From Pisolithus tinctorius (taxonomy: Eukaryota; Basidiomycota; Agaricomycetes; Boletales; Pisolithaceae), in contig JANFAH010000026.1 in NCBI GenBank assembly GCA_024663395.1, positions 682,001-746,000 on the forward strand: a stretch of 64,000 bases of DNA. The letters run 5' to 3'. A program made the translations under genes and the position numbers. Of this stretch, positions 19,363 through 30,225 are shown piece after piece. The notes below the pieces were generated by a model that did not search any database, had not been told where the DNA came from, and was given only the letters and a program-made list of their open reading frames with translations. The number at the start of each line of letters is the position of its first letter. Position 1 is the first letter of the stretch.

Positions 19363-22300
19363 CTACCCAGCAACATACCTTCGGTGAGTTCTTCCCTGTT
19401 GTGAAGGACCACCATGATCACTCTCATTGTCCTGATATCCTCTATAGCGCTTGTGTGACTCATGCCGAGGGTGGTGGCGAGGACGTGGGGTCAGAGAGTA
19501 GTTATCAGAAGGGGGGTGATGATGATATGCAGCTGCTGGAGCAAGATATGTGTGATGATCACCATGCAATGATGGACCTTGTGGAGATGACTGCAGTGAC
19601 TCCTCGACAGGGGATGAAGGAGGGAGAGGGGAGTGGTGGGATGCTGGCTGAGTGGAACGAGGTCCATGGGATGGCAATTGCCCTCGCCTCAGGTGGTGTG
19701 ATCCTGCAGGAGAGGGGTGACATGTGTGGGATGGTGATTGCTGTCGTCAGGTGTGGTGGGATGTTGAGGGAGACACATGGCACTGCACAGGTGGCTGGGG
19801 TGATCTATAAGCTGGGGATAAAGAAGGCACAGTCATATGGTGGGTGTTGGATGCTGCTGGCAAGGGGTGATGTCTGTTGGATGGCACTCGTCCTCACACA
19901 GGTTGGTCAGGGAAAGATGAAGGGGCACTTCTCTCCTTAAACTTGTCACCTTTAAATGTGTTCACCACAAGTGGGATGTCACACATCCTTGCATCACTGT
20001 GGCGAAATAGCTCAATCTGATCTGGATTATTCATGTCAGTGAGGGCAACCATTTCATGTCAACAACTCACCATCAGTCCATTTCTTGAGGTAAAATGATG
20101 AATTCGGCAAAGGGACAAGGTATTCAGCTTGGTCTTCTTCGTCATCTAGTGGAGCCTCAGCATGGTAATCTGCACCCATTGACTCTTTCAGGAAAGGAAC
20201 AGTCAGAGCACAAAGTTCATCAGCATTGAGGCGTTTGACATTGAAATCCAGACCAACAGCAGGGACTCCAGCAGGCCAATCAGTGATGGTATACTGGTGA
20301 ACATACAGCAGATCAAGCAACGACTTCCAAGAAACATTTCTCTGGCCTCATGTGATACCATTCTCTTCTGTGGCAGCACTTCAGAGGATGAATATGAATC
20401 AAATAGATTTATTGATGTATGGAATTTATGGAGTATGATTGTAGGTAAAACTTGCCAATTGCGATCATGCCTGTATTCTTGAGGTTTTAATCCCAGTGCA
20501 TGGTCATAATAGGGTTGTGACAGCACATTAAAGTCAGGAAGAGGCACCGAAGCAGCAGAGTTAAGGATTTTATACCTAAAGAAAAGTCAGTGGGCAATTG
20601 TACATGGCATATGTTATACATACTTGATAATGGTGGACAGGTATTCTAATAATTGTGTTATGTCAGTCTGCCTCTCACTCGCAAGCTGCATGAGAAGGGA
20701 GGATCCAGCAAAAATTCCTTGGGATTGGCGTGCAGCTTCATTGCTCCCACTATAAATTACACATCCAAAGACATGTATGCCCTCCACATTGCACCAAGTT
20801 TGTGCCTGTACAAGAGGTTATTCAAGAAGCAAACAATCACAATGGTATTACCTACCCCTTGTGTAAAGGAGTCATGGCAAGCCATTACACAGCCCACCAT
20901 TGCCTTGGAACTGATGTCTTTGGACCCACTGACACACTCACTCCAATACTTCTGGATCTCAGCCCACAGTTGAGGATGTTCGTCCTCATCTTTATGGTCC
21001 TCATAGTGCTTGGTGTGACGCCTATAGTAGTCTTTGGTTTCCTCTGCAATTGAATCAACGTGGAGTCAAAACTGCAACAAGTTAGGATGTACTGACCTGC
21101 AGACGCTTTTGGATTGGTATGTGCATACCAAGCCTGATGCATGTTCCACACAGATTCAGCATGAGTTGCCTTTGTGGTAAGACCAGCAGCAGCCATGATT
21201 GACCCAAGAGTCTTGCCATACTCATCTGCAATCGCCTGGGCTTCTTGAGTGGTGTGCATGCCAAGTGCCTGTGCCTTTCGTATGGCTTCCAAGGGAAGCC
21301 ACCCTGGTTTGAAGCATGGTATGCCTGCTTCTGCACTGGATGTATCCTCACATTGACTGAGGTCACTGGCTAGGGTAGGTGCAGAGGGTGTGACTACTAC
21401 CTTGCAGAAGGCACGATGTCGTCCTTTGAGTTTCCCATGCATCCCGGTCATCTCCAAGCTGTCAGGGAGGTCTCCAGTGTCACTAGGTCCATCCTCATCT
21501 TCAGAGGATGTGTTGGCTAGGGCACGAGATTTCCCTTTGGCTTCCCTATGCCTCCTGGTCACAGAGCTGTCAGTGTCACCTTCCGTCTCAGCAGCTCCAT
21601 CTTCTTCTTCCGATGAGGATGGAGAAGGGAAAGGGGGAGTGGAAGGATGGTTATCGGTATCATAATTGCCGGTGCAGATTTCTCTCAGGGTTTGTTCACA
21701 TTTAAGGTCATGCCTCTGGTCAGCTGACCAATCACTGTCTATTCAATGACACATGTAAATTATGTGAATAATGCAGTTTAATCAAATAAACAAACCTGAT
21801 GCACTTTCATGCTCAACATCATCATGACAAATGGAGTCCATCATATTTTCAACAGCTTGGCAACCATCATGATCCACCAGGTCCTCTGAGACCAGATCAC
21901 CTTCAGCTTGCACTGTACTCTCAACAGCTTGTTCATCCTCTTCACTGTCATTGGGGGTAACAGCTGGTGGCGACCTTGAGAAGGAATACAGCTACATACA
22001 TAGACCACACACTTACACTTTTCACGACCCTGCTCAGCAACTATATCTTCCATAGAAATGATGCCCAATCGTAGCTGCTCAAGGGCAACAGTGCAGTCAA
22101 GCTTCATACCGTTCTGGAGTGTAACCTGTTTCATCTGGAAGGAGTCAAGGTACTGATCCTTGCATTCTTTCTCTGTCAACCCTTGCAAAGAATTATGACT
22201 TGAGCATGGCTGGAGAGGGGGACGTCGAGCTACAGAGCTGGATTCGCAGTTCTGAAAACAGTGGTCAGTAAGCAAAAAAAAAAAAAAAAGGTAGCGCTAC

Positions 22301-22581
22301 ACACCGGGCACTCCTCACCATCCCCTGACATTGGCTCATGTGTTTCAGAAATCATATCCTGATTTCTGCCTCGTGCTGATGGAAAGAGTTGAGACAGTAG
22401 GACACAAGACACAGGAAGTAGGTCTGTACTCACGTTTAACTACCCAGTGACGGGCCTTTGCACCATGTGAAGGTTGGGCTTTGGTGGGCGAAGTGATGGT
22501 AGGATTGACTCTCTTTGACCTCCGGGCACCAACAGGGGGACCAACTTTGAAAGTAACAGCAGACGACCTAGTTGCAGGCAT
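19363..22581 (-). pseudogene. KDZ-element cargo gene 1, multi-exon, unknown function
   Basis: Exon chain with phase-matched splice sites: 22581-22434, 22375-22305, 22251-22019, 21974-21796, 21738-21097, 21043-20856, 20805-20624 and 20575 onward. All junctions keep one frame. The start is MPATRSSAVTFKVGPP. Acidic Ser/Glu-rich segments lie in the middle, then a conserved core (GWLPLEAIRKAQALGMHTTQ .. AESVWNMHQAWYAHTNP .. GCVIYSGSNEAARQSQGIFA). Later come TDWPAGVPAVGLDFNVKRLN and YLKKWTDGE, and a Pro/Ser/His-rich tail to 19363. A one-base loss near 20325 shifts the frame. From memory, agaricomycete proteins with the SVWN..HQ.WY signature occur next to KDZ transposons; their function is unknown. 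A run of 16 A lies in its second intron. Transcribed away from gene 2. Confidence 0.7.
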
Positions 22582-23089
22582 GATGAATTTGACCTGGTAG
22601 ACACATAGTCAATCTGTGGGCCAGTGGAACTGTGGAACACGTAGTCACCACACACTCTTTGCTGATGTGAAATCAAGTGAGATGGAAAGGAAAAAACGTT
22701 CAGGTAAGGAACGACTGGGTAAGGAAAGACTGGGTTCAGGCCAAACATTGGTTAGTGGACGATTCATGATCTTGCACAAAGGGCTACACACCTGATTTGA
22801 AGCGAGTGAAGAAATGAAGGCAAGGAAGAAGAGAAAATGGAGGATGAAATGTTCACTACTGAGCTATTTATTTGGTCCTGGAAGAAGCCTACACACCTAA
22901 TTCACACTAGCACCCTCACTTCCTTCTAGCTTGCACAATCCTATTGAGAAGGGTCAATTGAATGGAAATCTGGCATTCAGGGCAGAGGAAAAATGTGGCA
23001 TGTCAACCAATAGAGTAGGACTGTCATTGTCATTGTGAGCAGAAGATATAATAAAAACAAAAAGTTGATGTCAAACCTACAGACAGCAG
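22582..23089. other. Upstream region of gene 1, no coding sequence seen
   Basis: Between the gene 1 ATG and the tandem cassettes. Probably 5' leader or intron. Confidence 0.4.
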
Positions 23090-24540
23090 CTCAAGGGTGA
23101 TATATTCTTTTGACAAATAACCATGGTAGGTGTCAGTGAACAGTTGATAACAATACAAGTACCTTGGAATACGGATGAGATCACTACAAGAAATTAGGTT
23201 TGGGGAGCATTGACATTAAACCTTATTTTGGCATCTATTTCATAATGTTCAAAAATTCAACAAAAAGGTTTAAACATACCTCCTTGGACAACAGTACCAG
23301 ATGGAGTGGGTAAGGAATGAGACAAGTGCCAATGAACAGGATAATGTATACCTGGTAACTAGAGCAGGTATATTCTTAGATCCAACAAACAGAGACCACT
23401 ACACATACCTGATGACAACAGTGAACAAAGTTGACAACGATATGGGTACTTTGGACTACATACAGCACAGAGTTGGTGAGGAATGGAAGGAGATCATTAC
23501 CAGAAACTTGGTTCTGGGAGCATTGACATCAAACTTTATTTCTGCCATGATTGACAGGTGCTAGCAAATGGGATGGGTACCTAGGGATTATGAGAGGCTG
23601 ACCGCATTCATAAATCAATGTAAACAGACCACAAGACATACCTGATAACAGCAGTAACTGTAGATCAAGAGCATGTAATGATATCCATAGCTCAGACTAC
23701 AATAGCAGTTGGCCAGGTGAAGAATGAGGCGAGCACCAACTAACAAGATGATTTATACCTAGATATTAGAGAGGGTGATCGGATTCATAAATCTAACAAA
23801 AAGAGACTGACACATACCTGATAGTGACAATAAGTCAGCCCAACACCTGATGACAATAGATGTACCTCCGACTGCAATACAACAAGGAGTGGGTGAGTGA
23901 GGAATGAGGTGAGCACTGATGGAGATAATTTATACCTAGATATTAAAGAACATGATCAGATTTGTAGGTCCAATGAAATGCAAAGGTAGGACATACCTCA
24001 TAACAATGATAAGTGAGGATCGACAGTCAATAACTATATATCTACCACAAACTGCAATTCAACACAGAGTGGGTGGGTGTGGAATGAGGTGAGTGGTCGA
24101 GTGGAGATGAACGAGATAACTTATACCTAGATATTAAAGAGTGTGATCGGATTTGTAAGTCCAATGAAAAGCGACAGTAGCACATACCTTATAATAAGGA
24201 TAGGTGGGGATCAACAGCCAATAACAATACACCTACTGCAGACTGCAATAGAGCACAGAGTGGGTGGGTGAGGGACGTGACAAGTATGGACAAATGAAAT
24301 GATTTAAATCTCATACCTGATAACGAGAGTTGCAACAAGTACAGATTTGAATGAGATGATTGAAACCTCACACCTGATAACAATAATGAGTCAGGATCAA
24401 CATCTGCTAACAATAGACATACCTCAGACAGCAATACTAGGCAGAGTGACAGTGACCCAGGAGAGAAATGAGATCAGCGCTAATGAATGAACATAGGTGT
24501 TTAGAATCAGCTGGAAGGAATAGTGCTATAAAACATACCT
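23090..24540 (-). repeat. Tandem ~185-bp cassettes, each with a ~55-nt micro-exon-like core
   Basis: A GAGTGGGT..GGAATGAGGTGAG motif recurs near 23304, 23470, 23705, 23887, 24065, 24257 and 24448. On the minus strand most units read (A)TTGCAG, then about 55 nt (47-55), then AG followed by GTATGT, i.e. a splice acceptor, a short exon and a splice donor. They lie between the putative first exon at 24854-24507 and the coding start of gene 1. Could be alternative 5'UTR exons. Confidence 0.65.
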
Positions 24541-24854
24541 TTGCGAGCAGGAAGGAGAGGATCTGGGGTGAAGGGCAAGACGAACTCTTCGAGGTCTTGA
24601 ACCCCACTAGCAGCGCAGTGGTGCTGGGGCGACCTCAGTGACACAAAGTCAACAGAGTACAAACTGCAGCGACACAAAGTCAGCTGCAGCTCTGAGTGAG
24701 CGGCACGGAGCCAGCTCAGGTTCAGCCAACGCGTCCAAACTTGAAGCATAGAGGCGGCAAGCGGGAAGACGATGATGGGGAGGTGAGAGGATGACAGTTG
24801 TTTGTAACAAAGTGCGGAGCTGCTGGGCACTGTGCAGCTGGAACACAGTCCCAT
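24507..24854 (-). other. Putative first exon of the gene 1 transcription unit
   Basis: Minus-strand open frame containing SVDFVSLRSPQHH.AASGV and QDLEEFVLPFTPDPLLP, ending at the donor GCAAAG before GTATGT near 24536. The same segment occurs inverted at 25066-25260. Whether it is translated is uncertain; it may be leader. Confidence 0.45.
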
Positions 24855-24872
24855 GACTTAGGTATTTTTGCC

Positions 24873-24887
24873 CTGGGAATTCTCCAG
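24873..24887. promoter_or_regulatory. Single TIR-type palindromic motif between divergent units
   Basis: CTGGGAATTCTCCAG, one mismatch to the CTGGGGATTCTCCAG core of the TIR arrays and itself a near-perfect palindrome. It sits in the ~150-bp gap between the two divergent first-exon frames. Candidate site for feedback control by the transposase. Confidence 0.5.
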
Positions 24888-25002
24888 GCTATCACATCAA
24901 ATGTCGCTATCAATATATGTACATAAGCGTAATAGGTAAATCCCTACAAACAAACAAATACTTGGGATTTTCTGACCGCAACTACTCTTCATCCTACTAC
25001 CC

Positions 25003-25284
25003 TTGCCTTCCTTACTTCGTTGCTCAGTGCCTCCGCCCTCAAGGTCTCAAGTCCCTCCCCACCACGTGCGTTGTCTCCCATTGGGTTCGAGTTGGCTTCG
25101 TGCCGCTCATCTTGACCTGAAGTTGACTTTGTGTCACTTTAGGTCGCACTCTGTTGACTTCGTGTCACTGAGGTCGCCCCAGCACCACCATGCTGCTAGT
25201 GGGGTTCAAGACCTCGAGGAGTTCATCTTGCCCTCTACCCCAGATCCTCTCCCGCCATCGTCCTTCCATTACTTTCTGGTATAA
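25003..25284 (+). other. Putative first exon of the gene 2 transcription unit
   Basis: Inverted partner of 24507-24854 (SVDFVSLRSPQHHHAASGV and QDLEEFILPSTPDPLPP). It runs into the donor GGTATAAG before GTGTGTG near 25286. Coding status uncertain. Confidence 0.45.
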
Positions 25285-25620
25285 GGTGTGTGTTCTATAC
25301 ATGGTATTCACCCCATCGTTCACTTCATCGTTCACCCCGTCGTTCACTTCATTGTTCACCCTGCCATTCTTCCTGGATCCTCTTTCACCACTGTTGTGTT
25401 CTTATTTTTCTTCATAAAAGGTGCATGTCAATTACATGCCATTCACACTGTTGTTTACCAAACCCTTCACCCCAGATCTTCTCCTACCACTGTCATACTC
25501 TTATTTTCTTTTATAAAGGTGTGTGTTGTTTACATGCCATTCACCCCATTGTTCACCCTGCCCTTTATCCCAGACCCTCTCCCACCACCAACATTCATTT
25601 GCTTTCTTTCACAAAGGTGA
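25244..25620 (+). repeat. Tandem cassettes with 43-nt micro-exon-like cores
   Basis: Cores start near 25244, 25377, 25476 and 25574. Three are bounded by CCCCAG or TCCCAG and by AAAG (or TAAG) followed by GTGTGTG or GTGAGTA. Core lengths are 42-44 nt. The second has lost its acceptor AG (CTGG). They precede the coding start of gene 2. Confidence 0.6.
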
Positions 25621-27816
25621 GTATTTAATTACATGCCTTTCACCCTGTCACCAACTCATCTACACATGATCTGTCTGTTATTCCTTGCAGTTCAATTCCA
25701 GCACAAGCGAAAATGTCCTGGGGGACTGCACTTACACACTTCAAAGCGTTCACCTGGCCTGGTGATGGTATGTTCCTCTACTTTTATGTTTTCCTGGAGC
25801 TTACTTACCATCCACAGCTAAAATTACATCACTGGATGCATGAGTGGTCGCGTGCAAGGACCGCTGGGTGATCATGTCGCCCAATGTGGACTTCATTCTG
25901 GAGCCATACATTTTTGAAGAAGTTGATCTTTGTCCGTGTGACGACGGTCGGTTCAGCCTTGTCAATTGCTTCCAATGGCCTCAAACATACGAAAAAAACT
26001 ACAAATATGCTGTTTGCATACCTTGAAAAAATATGGTCCCTACTCTCAATATTGCTTGGTTCACTCCAACATCCATGGATTTTGTCCTTCCACTCAGCTC
26101 TGTGTATCCGGTGGGAACGCTTGAAGAGACAAAGGTCAAGGCCTTTGAAGAGCTACTTCAGCAACTGCGCAGCTGCTACCACCCCCTCCGCAATCGACCT
26201 GTGGGTCGAGACCTTATGACCCAACTAGTGTGGTCAGTTCAACATGAGGTTTTTCACTTGTGGCATCACCCCCTTTTATTCCGAGACCTCATCATTTTTG
26301 TTGCCCAGCTTCAGTGCAAGCTGCTTGACATTTATGCTTTGCTTGAATACATTGAGATCCTCTACCCACTTCTTTTGTCTCCCTGCTCAAAACCTGTACA
26401 TGCAAACCCCACCTGGATGGGGTGCTTCACGAAGGATACTGCCACTTGCGAAGCACTGTATTTTGCTGGGGTGCCAGTCTGGCTCGTGCATACCAAGGTG
26501 TACATCTCCCCTGATATGAATATCAAGGAGCCTGTGAGATTGACGTGCCCTGAAGACATAGTGAAAGCTATGTATTCCGAAAAGGGGGTAGCTAAGCCAT
26601 TCCCATTGATCTACCATGGTGCTGGTGGTCTCCTGCACCACATTCCCACTCACAGGGACTATGAGGGTACATTCGCAGAGCAACCAGAGCCCCTGCAAGA
26701 ATCATTTGCCACATCCTTGTTGAACCCATCTTCAAGCACTGGGAAGCAATTGACGAAAAAGCAGACAAGGGCTGCCAGGGAACAAGCAACTGCAGGCCCC
26801 TCCAGAGGTATGTACCCTAATTTTCTTTCTGCTCGTTCCTGACCAACTTGTAGCTTCGCACCCCAAACAATCAGGTGGTGGGGACTTGGTGAGGTGGGAA
26901 GAGCCTGATCTCCCAGAAATTCCCAAGCCCCACAGTCTGTTTGCATTGGCTTGGAGGAAAGCTTCAAAGGATATGTCCAGAGTCAAGTTGGGCATTGTGG
27001 ACCCTGGTTATCACTTTCCAACGCCCACACTGTTGGTCAATGTGACCACCCCTGAACAAAAGAAGATGTACATGTTGAATTGGCTCTCTGCTCGCCCGGC
27101 TTGGATGAATCGAGTTGACATTTGGTCTCTGCAGAAGAGCCCTTCCCCTCAGATGTGGAGGGACTTCCTCAATGGTACTGACACAGAGCACTTGCCCTCT
27201 GGCACCCAGAGTGCATCCACAAAGTTGGCAGTTCGGGCGATTTTGGGGGACATCATTCAAGCAGCTCATGATGATCCTGTTTGTATGTCAGAAGAGATTG
27301 AGTGGAGGGGAATGCAGGTTCGTATTTCATCCTATTTAGATCTGTTCTTCATACTTATGTTGCGCAGGTCCGGGCTTTGAGCCTTTCAGACCCACCCCTT
27401 CATTTCACATGTTGTCACACACCAAAGGTGTTGTGGACATGGTTACAGCTGACTCTGCCTAACTCATTGACGAGTTGCGCACAATGCCCAAGCATGCAGA
27501 TGAAGACTAAAGGCCTCATGCGTAGAAAGACTGTTGGACGTGAACAGTCATCCTTCGCACAAGAACGAGTCATCAGTGCTAAAAGAGAAAAGAGGAAGCA
27601 GGTTAAGCGCGCATTAAAGGTTTTTAGCGCCCATGTACGGCATTCCGGTTTTTGTCGTATCTCCACCATTTCCAAAGATATCGACTCCGTTCCCACACTC
27701 GCTTAAAGTGCTCGGCCCCACGATTCTTCCTTCCAAATTTGGAGAGGATCCTCGCACCCTGCATGTTTCTACAGCACTCCATCCATCAGACGCTCATTTT
27801 GCTAAGTCCATCAATC

Positions 27817-28296
27817 ATGGCCACCTCTTCGTTGATCATCTTGCTTGTCTCATTTGCCAGAGACAGTGGCTACGTATATCTGCCAGGCGTTCCCACCAGC
27901 TTCCGTCCTGAAGCCCCCTGGTTCATTCCATCATTGTCAGCCCCATCTCATCCCATGCAGCTTGGTCAGCGTGTTCTCCTTGTCAGTATGACTTCCAGAA
28001 GGACATTCTTTGGTCGCCTCAGGTCTGTCACTCAGTTAGAAAGGTCTTATGTGGTCATTTCAGTCTCCCCAGTTGATGAAGCATATGGATCATTCCTCCC
28101 TGCTCCCTGCACTGTCTTTATTCCAGTCTCGTCCATCATTCTTCCCACATTGCGACAGCTGCAGTATAATCTACTGTCCTCCAGCCTCCCTTATCGCATT
28201 CATGACGAGTATGACATGCATCTTGCCTTCTTACTGCAAGATCCAGCAGAAGACGTCCCCCCTTCTCCTCCTCCTCCATCAGAACCCCATCCATGA
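27817..28296 (+). CDS. ORF inside LTR-D (159 residues), unknown protein
   Basis: Starts MATSSLIILLVSFARDSGYV, has a conserved centre SMTSRRTFFGRLRSVTQLER and YGSFLPAPCTVFIP, and a proline-rich end. The copy at 51687-52166 has exactly the same length and is fully open. The 61524 copy is stopped by CGA-to-TGA, and copy 4 is frameshifted before the centre. No known domain recognised. Located upstream of the LTR TATA box, i.e. in U3, so it would need its own promoter. Confidence 0.5.
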   Translation: MATSSLIILLVSFARDSGYVYLPGVPTSFRPEAPWFIPSLSAPSHPMQLGQRVLLVSMTSRRTFFGRLRSVTQLERSYVVISVSPVDEAYGSFLPAPCTVFIPVSSIILPTLRQLQYNLLSSSLPYRIHDEYDMHLAFLLQDPAEDVPPSPPPPSEPHP

Positions 28297-28733
28297 AGTT
28301 TTTGTTAACTTCGCTGAGAGGATGGAAGGGTGGGAGACGCGATCGCATATGCTCTCATTGCCCCACAGACCCCCGATGCCCTAGCCCCCTTTGACGCCTG
28401 ACTCATGCCCTTCAATTCTGGAATTAATACTTCCCTATCTGGAAACACCGTCCATCTGTCATGCTGTCTTTGGATCTAGAGATGTCTCTGCCGAGATCTA
28501 ACTTGCATTGCCACCCCCTAATGTGATATCAGTGCGCTTACTCAGTTTCTGATTCTATTTGACTCGTTTTGTGATATTTTGACTATCCTTGACTTGTTCA
28601 TTGCCAATACTTACCAATCTTCTTTGCTTGCTTACTTTTCATTTCTTGCTTACTCATCATAATTACTCAGTCCTTACTCATTACTTACCAAGTGTTTGTG
28701 CCTTGTTTGTCACAAGCTGTGCTCCCCCCTCAG

Positions 28734-28740
28734 TATATAA
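28734..28740 (+). promoter_or_regulatory. TATA box of LTR-D
   Basis: CAGTATATAAACCCCCATGT context, conserved in the copies near 52605 and 63414. Confidence 0.55.
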
Positions 28741-29793
28741 ACCCCCATGTACTTAGCTACCAAGAATAAATTCAGAAGTCACTCAGCAGCCAAAAAAAAA
28801 AAAAAAAAAAAAAAAAAAGCAATCAGAAGCAGTCCAGCAGTCAGTCCAGTGCCTATCTCATCGTCGACAGTTGAGGCTCCACGAAGGGGTCTACCTGTCA
28901 TCATTCGTATACTTGGCAGTTGAGGCTCATTTGGGAGAGTCTATCCATCTTCATTCGTATCATTGGTAGTTGAGGCTCCATCAAGGGTCTATCTACCCTC
29001 ATTCATTCATCTGAAGTATCATCTGTGCTCTGTCAGCACACCTGCTTAGTCATCTATCCACTCCTGCATAACTTGTCAATGACTTGTGCCAGGAGCACAT
29101 TTTATCGAAGTCCATTATTCCAAGAAGTCCTTTCGGCTGAACACCTTCACTCTGTTCAGCATCCCCTCCTCAGTCATCATCCATTCATCTACTCCTGCAT
29201 AACTTGACGACGACTTGCGCTAGGAGCACCTGCCATTGAAACTCCCCCCACTTTAGGTTTCTCTGCACTCCAGGTTCCGCGGAGGCAAACCACCACTCAC
29301 TCTTATTTATCTTTTGTGTTGGATTTGTTTGGTTTTCACCAGCATTCCACACTTTGACTCACAACGTTCCCTTCTATGGGAACTCTATGAACTCAACTTC
29401 TGCTATGAACTTCATGCACTCGATCAGGCCCTTGTCCTGCAGCTTTGGCCCAATAGCCTAGATAAGTATACATGCCAATCACTTCTTTGGTCTATCTTCC
29501 CTGGTGGATGTGGTCTTTCAAGTTGGTCGGCACCTCTTCCTCAGGAGCTGTGTGATTTGGGGTTGACTGCTAGTGAGATGGAGGTGGCATTGCCGTATCT
29601 GAACAAGTTCTGTCAGTTGCTATCTGCATGGCCAGGAGCGCCCTTTCGTTTGAAGTCCCCAATCGAACTGGATGGCTCTGGCAACCAAGCAGCATACAAA
29701 GCCTTCATCTTGGCTTGTGAATTCTACATCCAAACTGCATTTGATTATCTTGGGTGTCAACCATCCCTCCCCCGCATTTTTACCTTTGTCTGA

Positions 29794-30225
29794 CATCCTC
29801 TGCCACATATCCTTTTTTTTTCTGTCCAAATTTGTTTAGTACGAGTATGTACCATGTCATAAAGCAGGCTGAATCAATTCGATGATTTGGAATGTTGCCT
29901 GTGACTGAACTTTAATCTCATGCTTTGTGCTCACTGCCTTTGTTTTTTTTGATAGCAATGTGTTATTCACTGACACTCCCACTGCCAGGCAAGGAATGTT
30001 CCCATCCCCCTTCACTGCTATTGACGCTTTATCTGCATCAAGATCTGCACCATTTAATTCTTTGAGACTCATTCTGCTTGGTATGTGTGACATCTTGATG
30101 ATGGGGTTCCTGCTCACTGTGATGTTGATAGCGACTTTTGTTTTTAACTGCTCAAGACTTGTGCTCTGGTAAGTAGAATCCTACTTGGCTGTATGTGGTG
30201 ATCTGACAAATTTTCTGCATAGTTT
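29794..30225. other. Gap between gene 2 and the KDZ gene
   Basis: Only short frames on both strands; none recognised. Confidence 0.4.

Larger units (their letters stand above)
27413..29363 (+). mobile_element. Solo LTR-D, copy 1 (1.95 kb)
   Basis: Starts TGTCACACACCAAAGG and ends CACTTTGACTCACA. TSD ATGT (27409-27412) against ACGT (29364-29367), one CpG transition apart. It carries a 159-codon ORF in its first half, a TATATAA box at 28734, a run of 27 A at 28792-28818, and two hairpins CTCCTGCATAACTTG..CAGGAG near 29057 and 29188. Other copies lie at 43785, 49161, 51284, 61121 and 63797, all in the same orientation. Confidence 0.75.
25713..29793 (+). pseudogene. KDZ-element cargo gene 2, split by a solo LTR
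   Basis: Exons 25713-25767 (MSWGTALTHFKAFTWPGD), 25818-26807, 26854-27317 and 27368-27412 continue at 29368-29793. Core phrases: SPNVDFILEPYIFEEVDLCP, GRDLMTQLVWSVQHEVFHLW, WMGCFTKDTATCEALYFAGV, GYHFPTPTLLVNVT, PSPQMWRDFLN and LLWELYELNFCYELHALDQA. From memory these match a large agaricomycete family of unknown function. Two in-frame TGA stops, at 25841 and 26024, are likely from CGA. LTR-D sits in the last exon; removing it plus one 4-bp TSD (ATGT/ACGT) rejoins the frame exactly, which proves the two pieces belong together. Start chosen at the first ATG after the TTGCAG acceptor at 25690. Confidence 0.75.

Noticed and set aside
22270..22290. Homopolymer A16 as an element end
   Set aside because: Lies in an intron of gene 1 as the pyrimidine tract on the coding strand.
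24189..24434. 81-codon minus ORF (MLSEVCLLLADVDPDSLL)
   Set aside because: Falls across repeat units and their splice-like sites; not kept between units.
25290..25628. 110-112-codon His/Pro-rich ORFs
   Set aside because: Spans the tandem cassettes through intron-like parts; low-complexity by-product.
28792..28818. Poly(A) tail of a retroposed cDNA in LTR-D copy 1
   Set aside because: The A run lies in the middle of a longer element with LTR ends on both sides and is absent from other copies; simple expansion is more likely.
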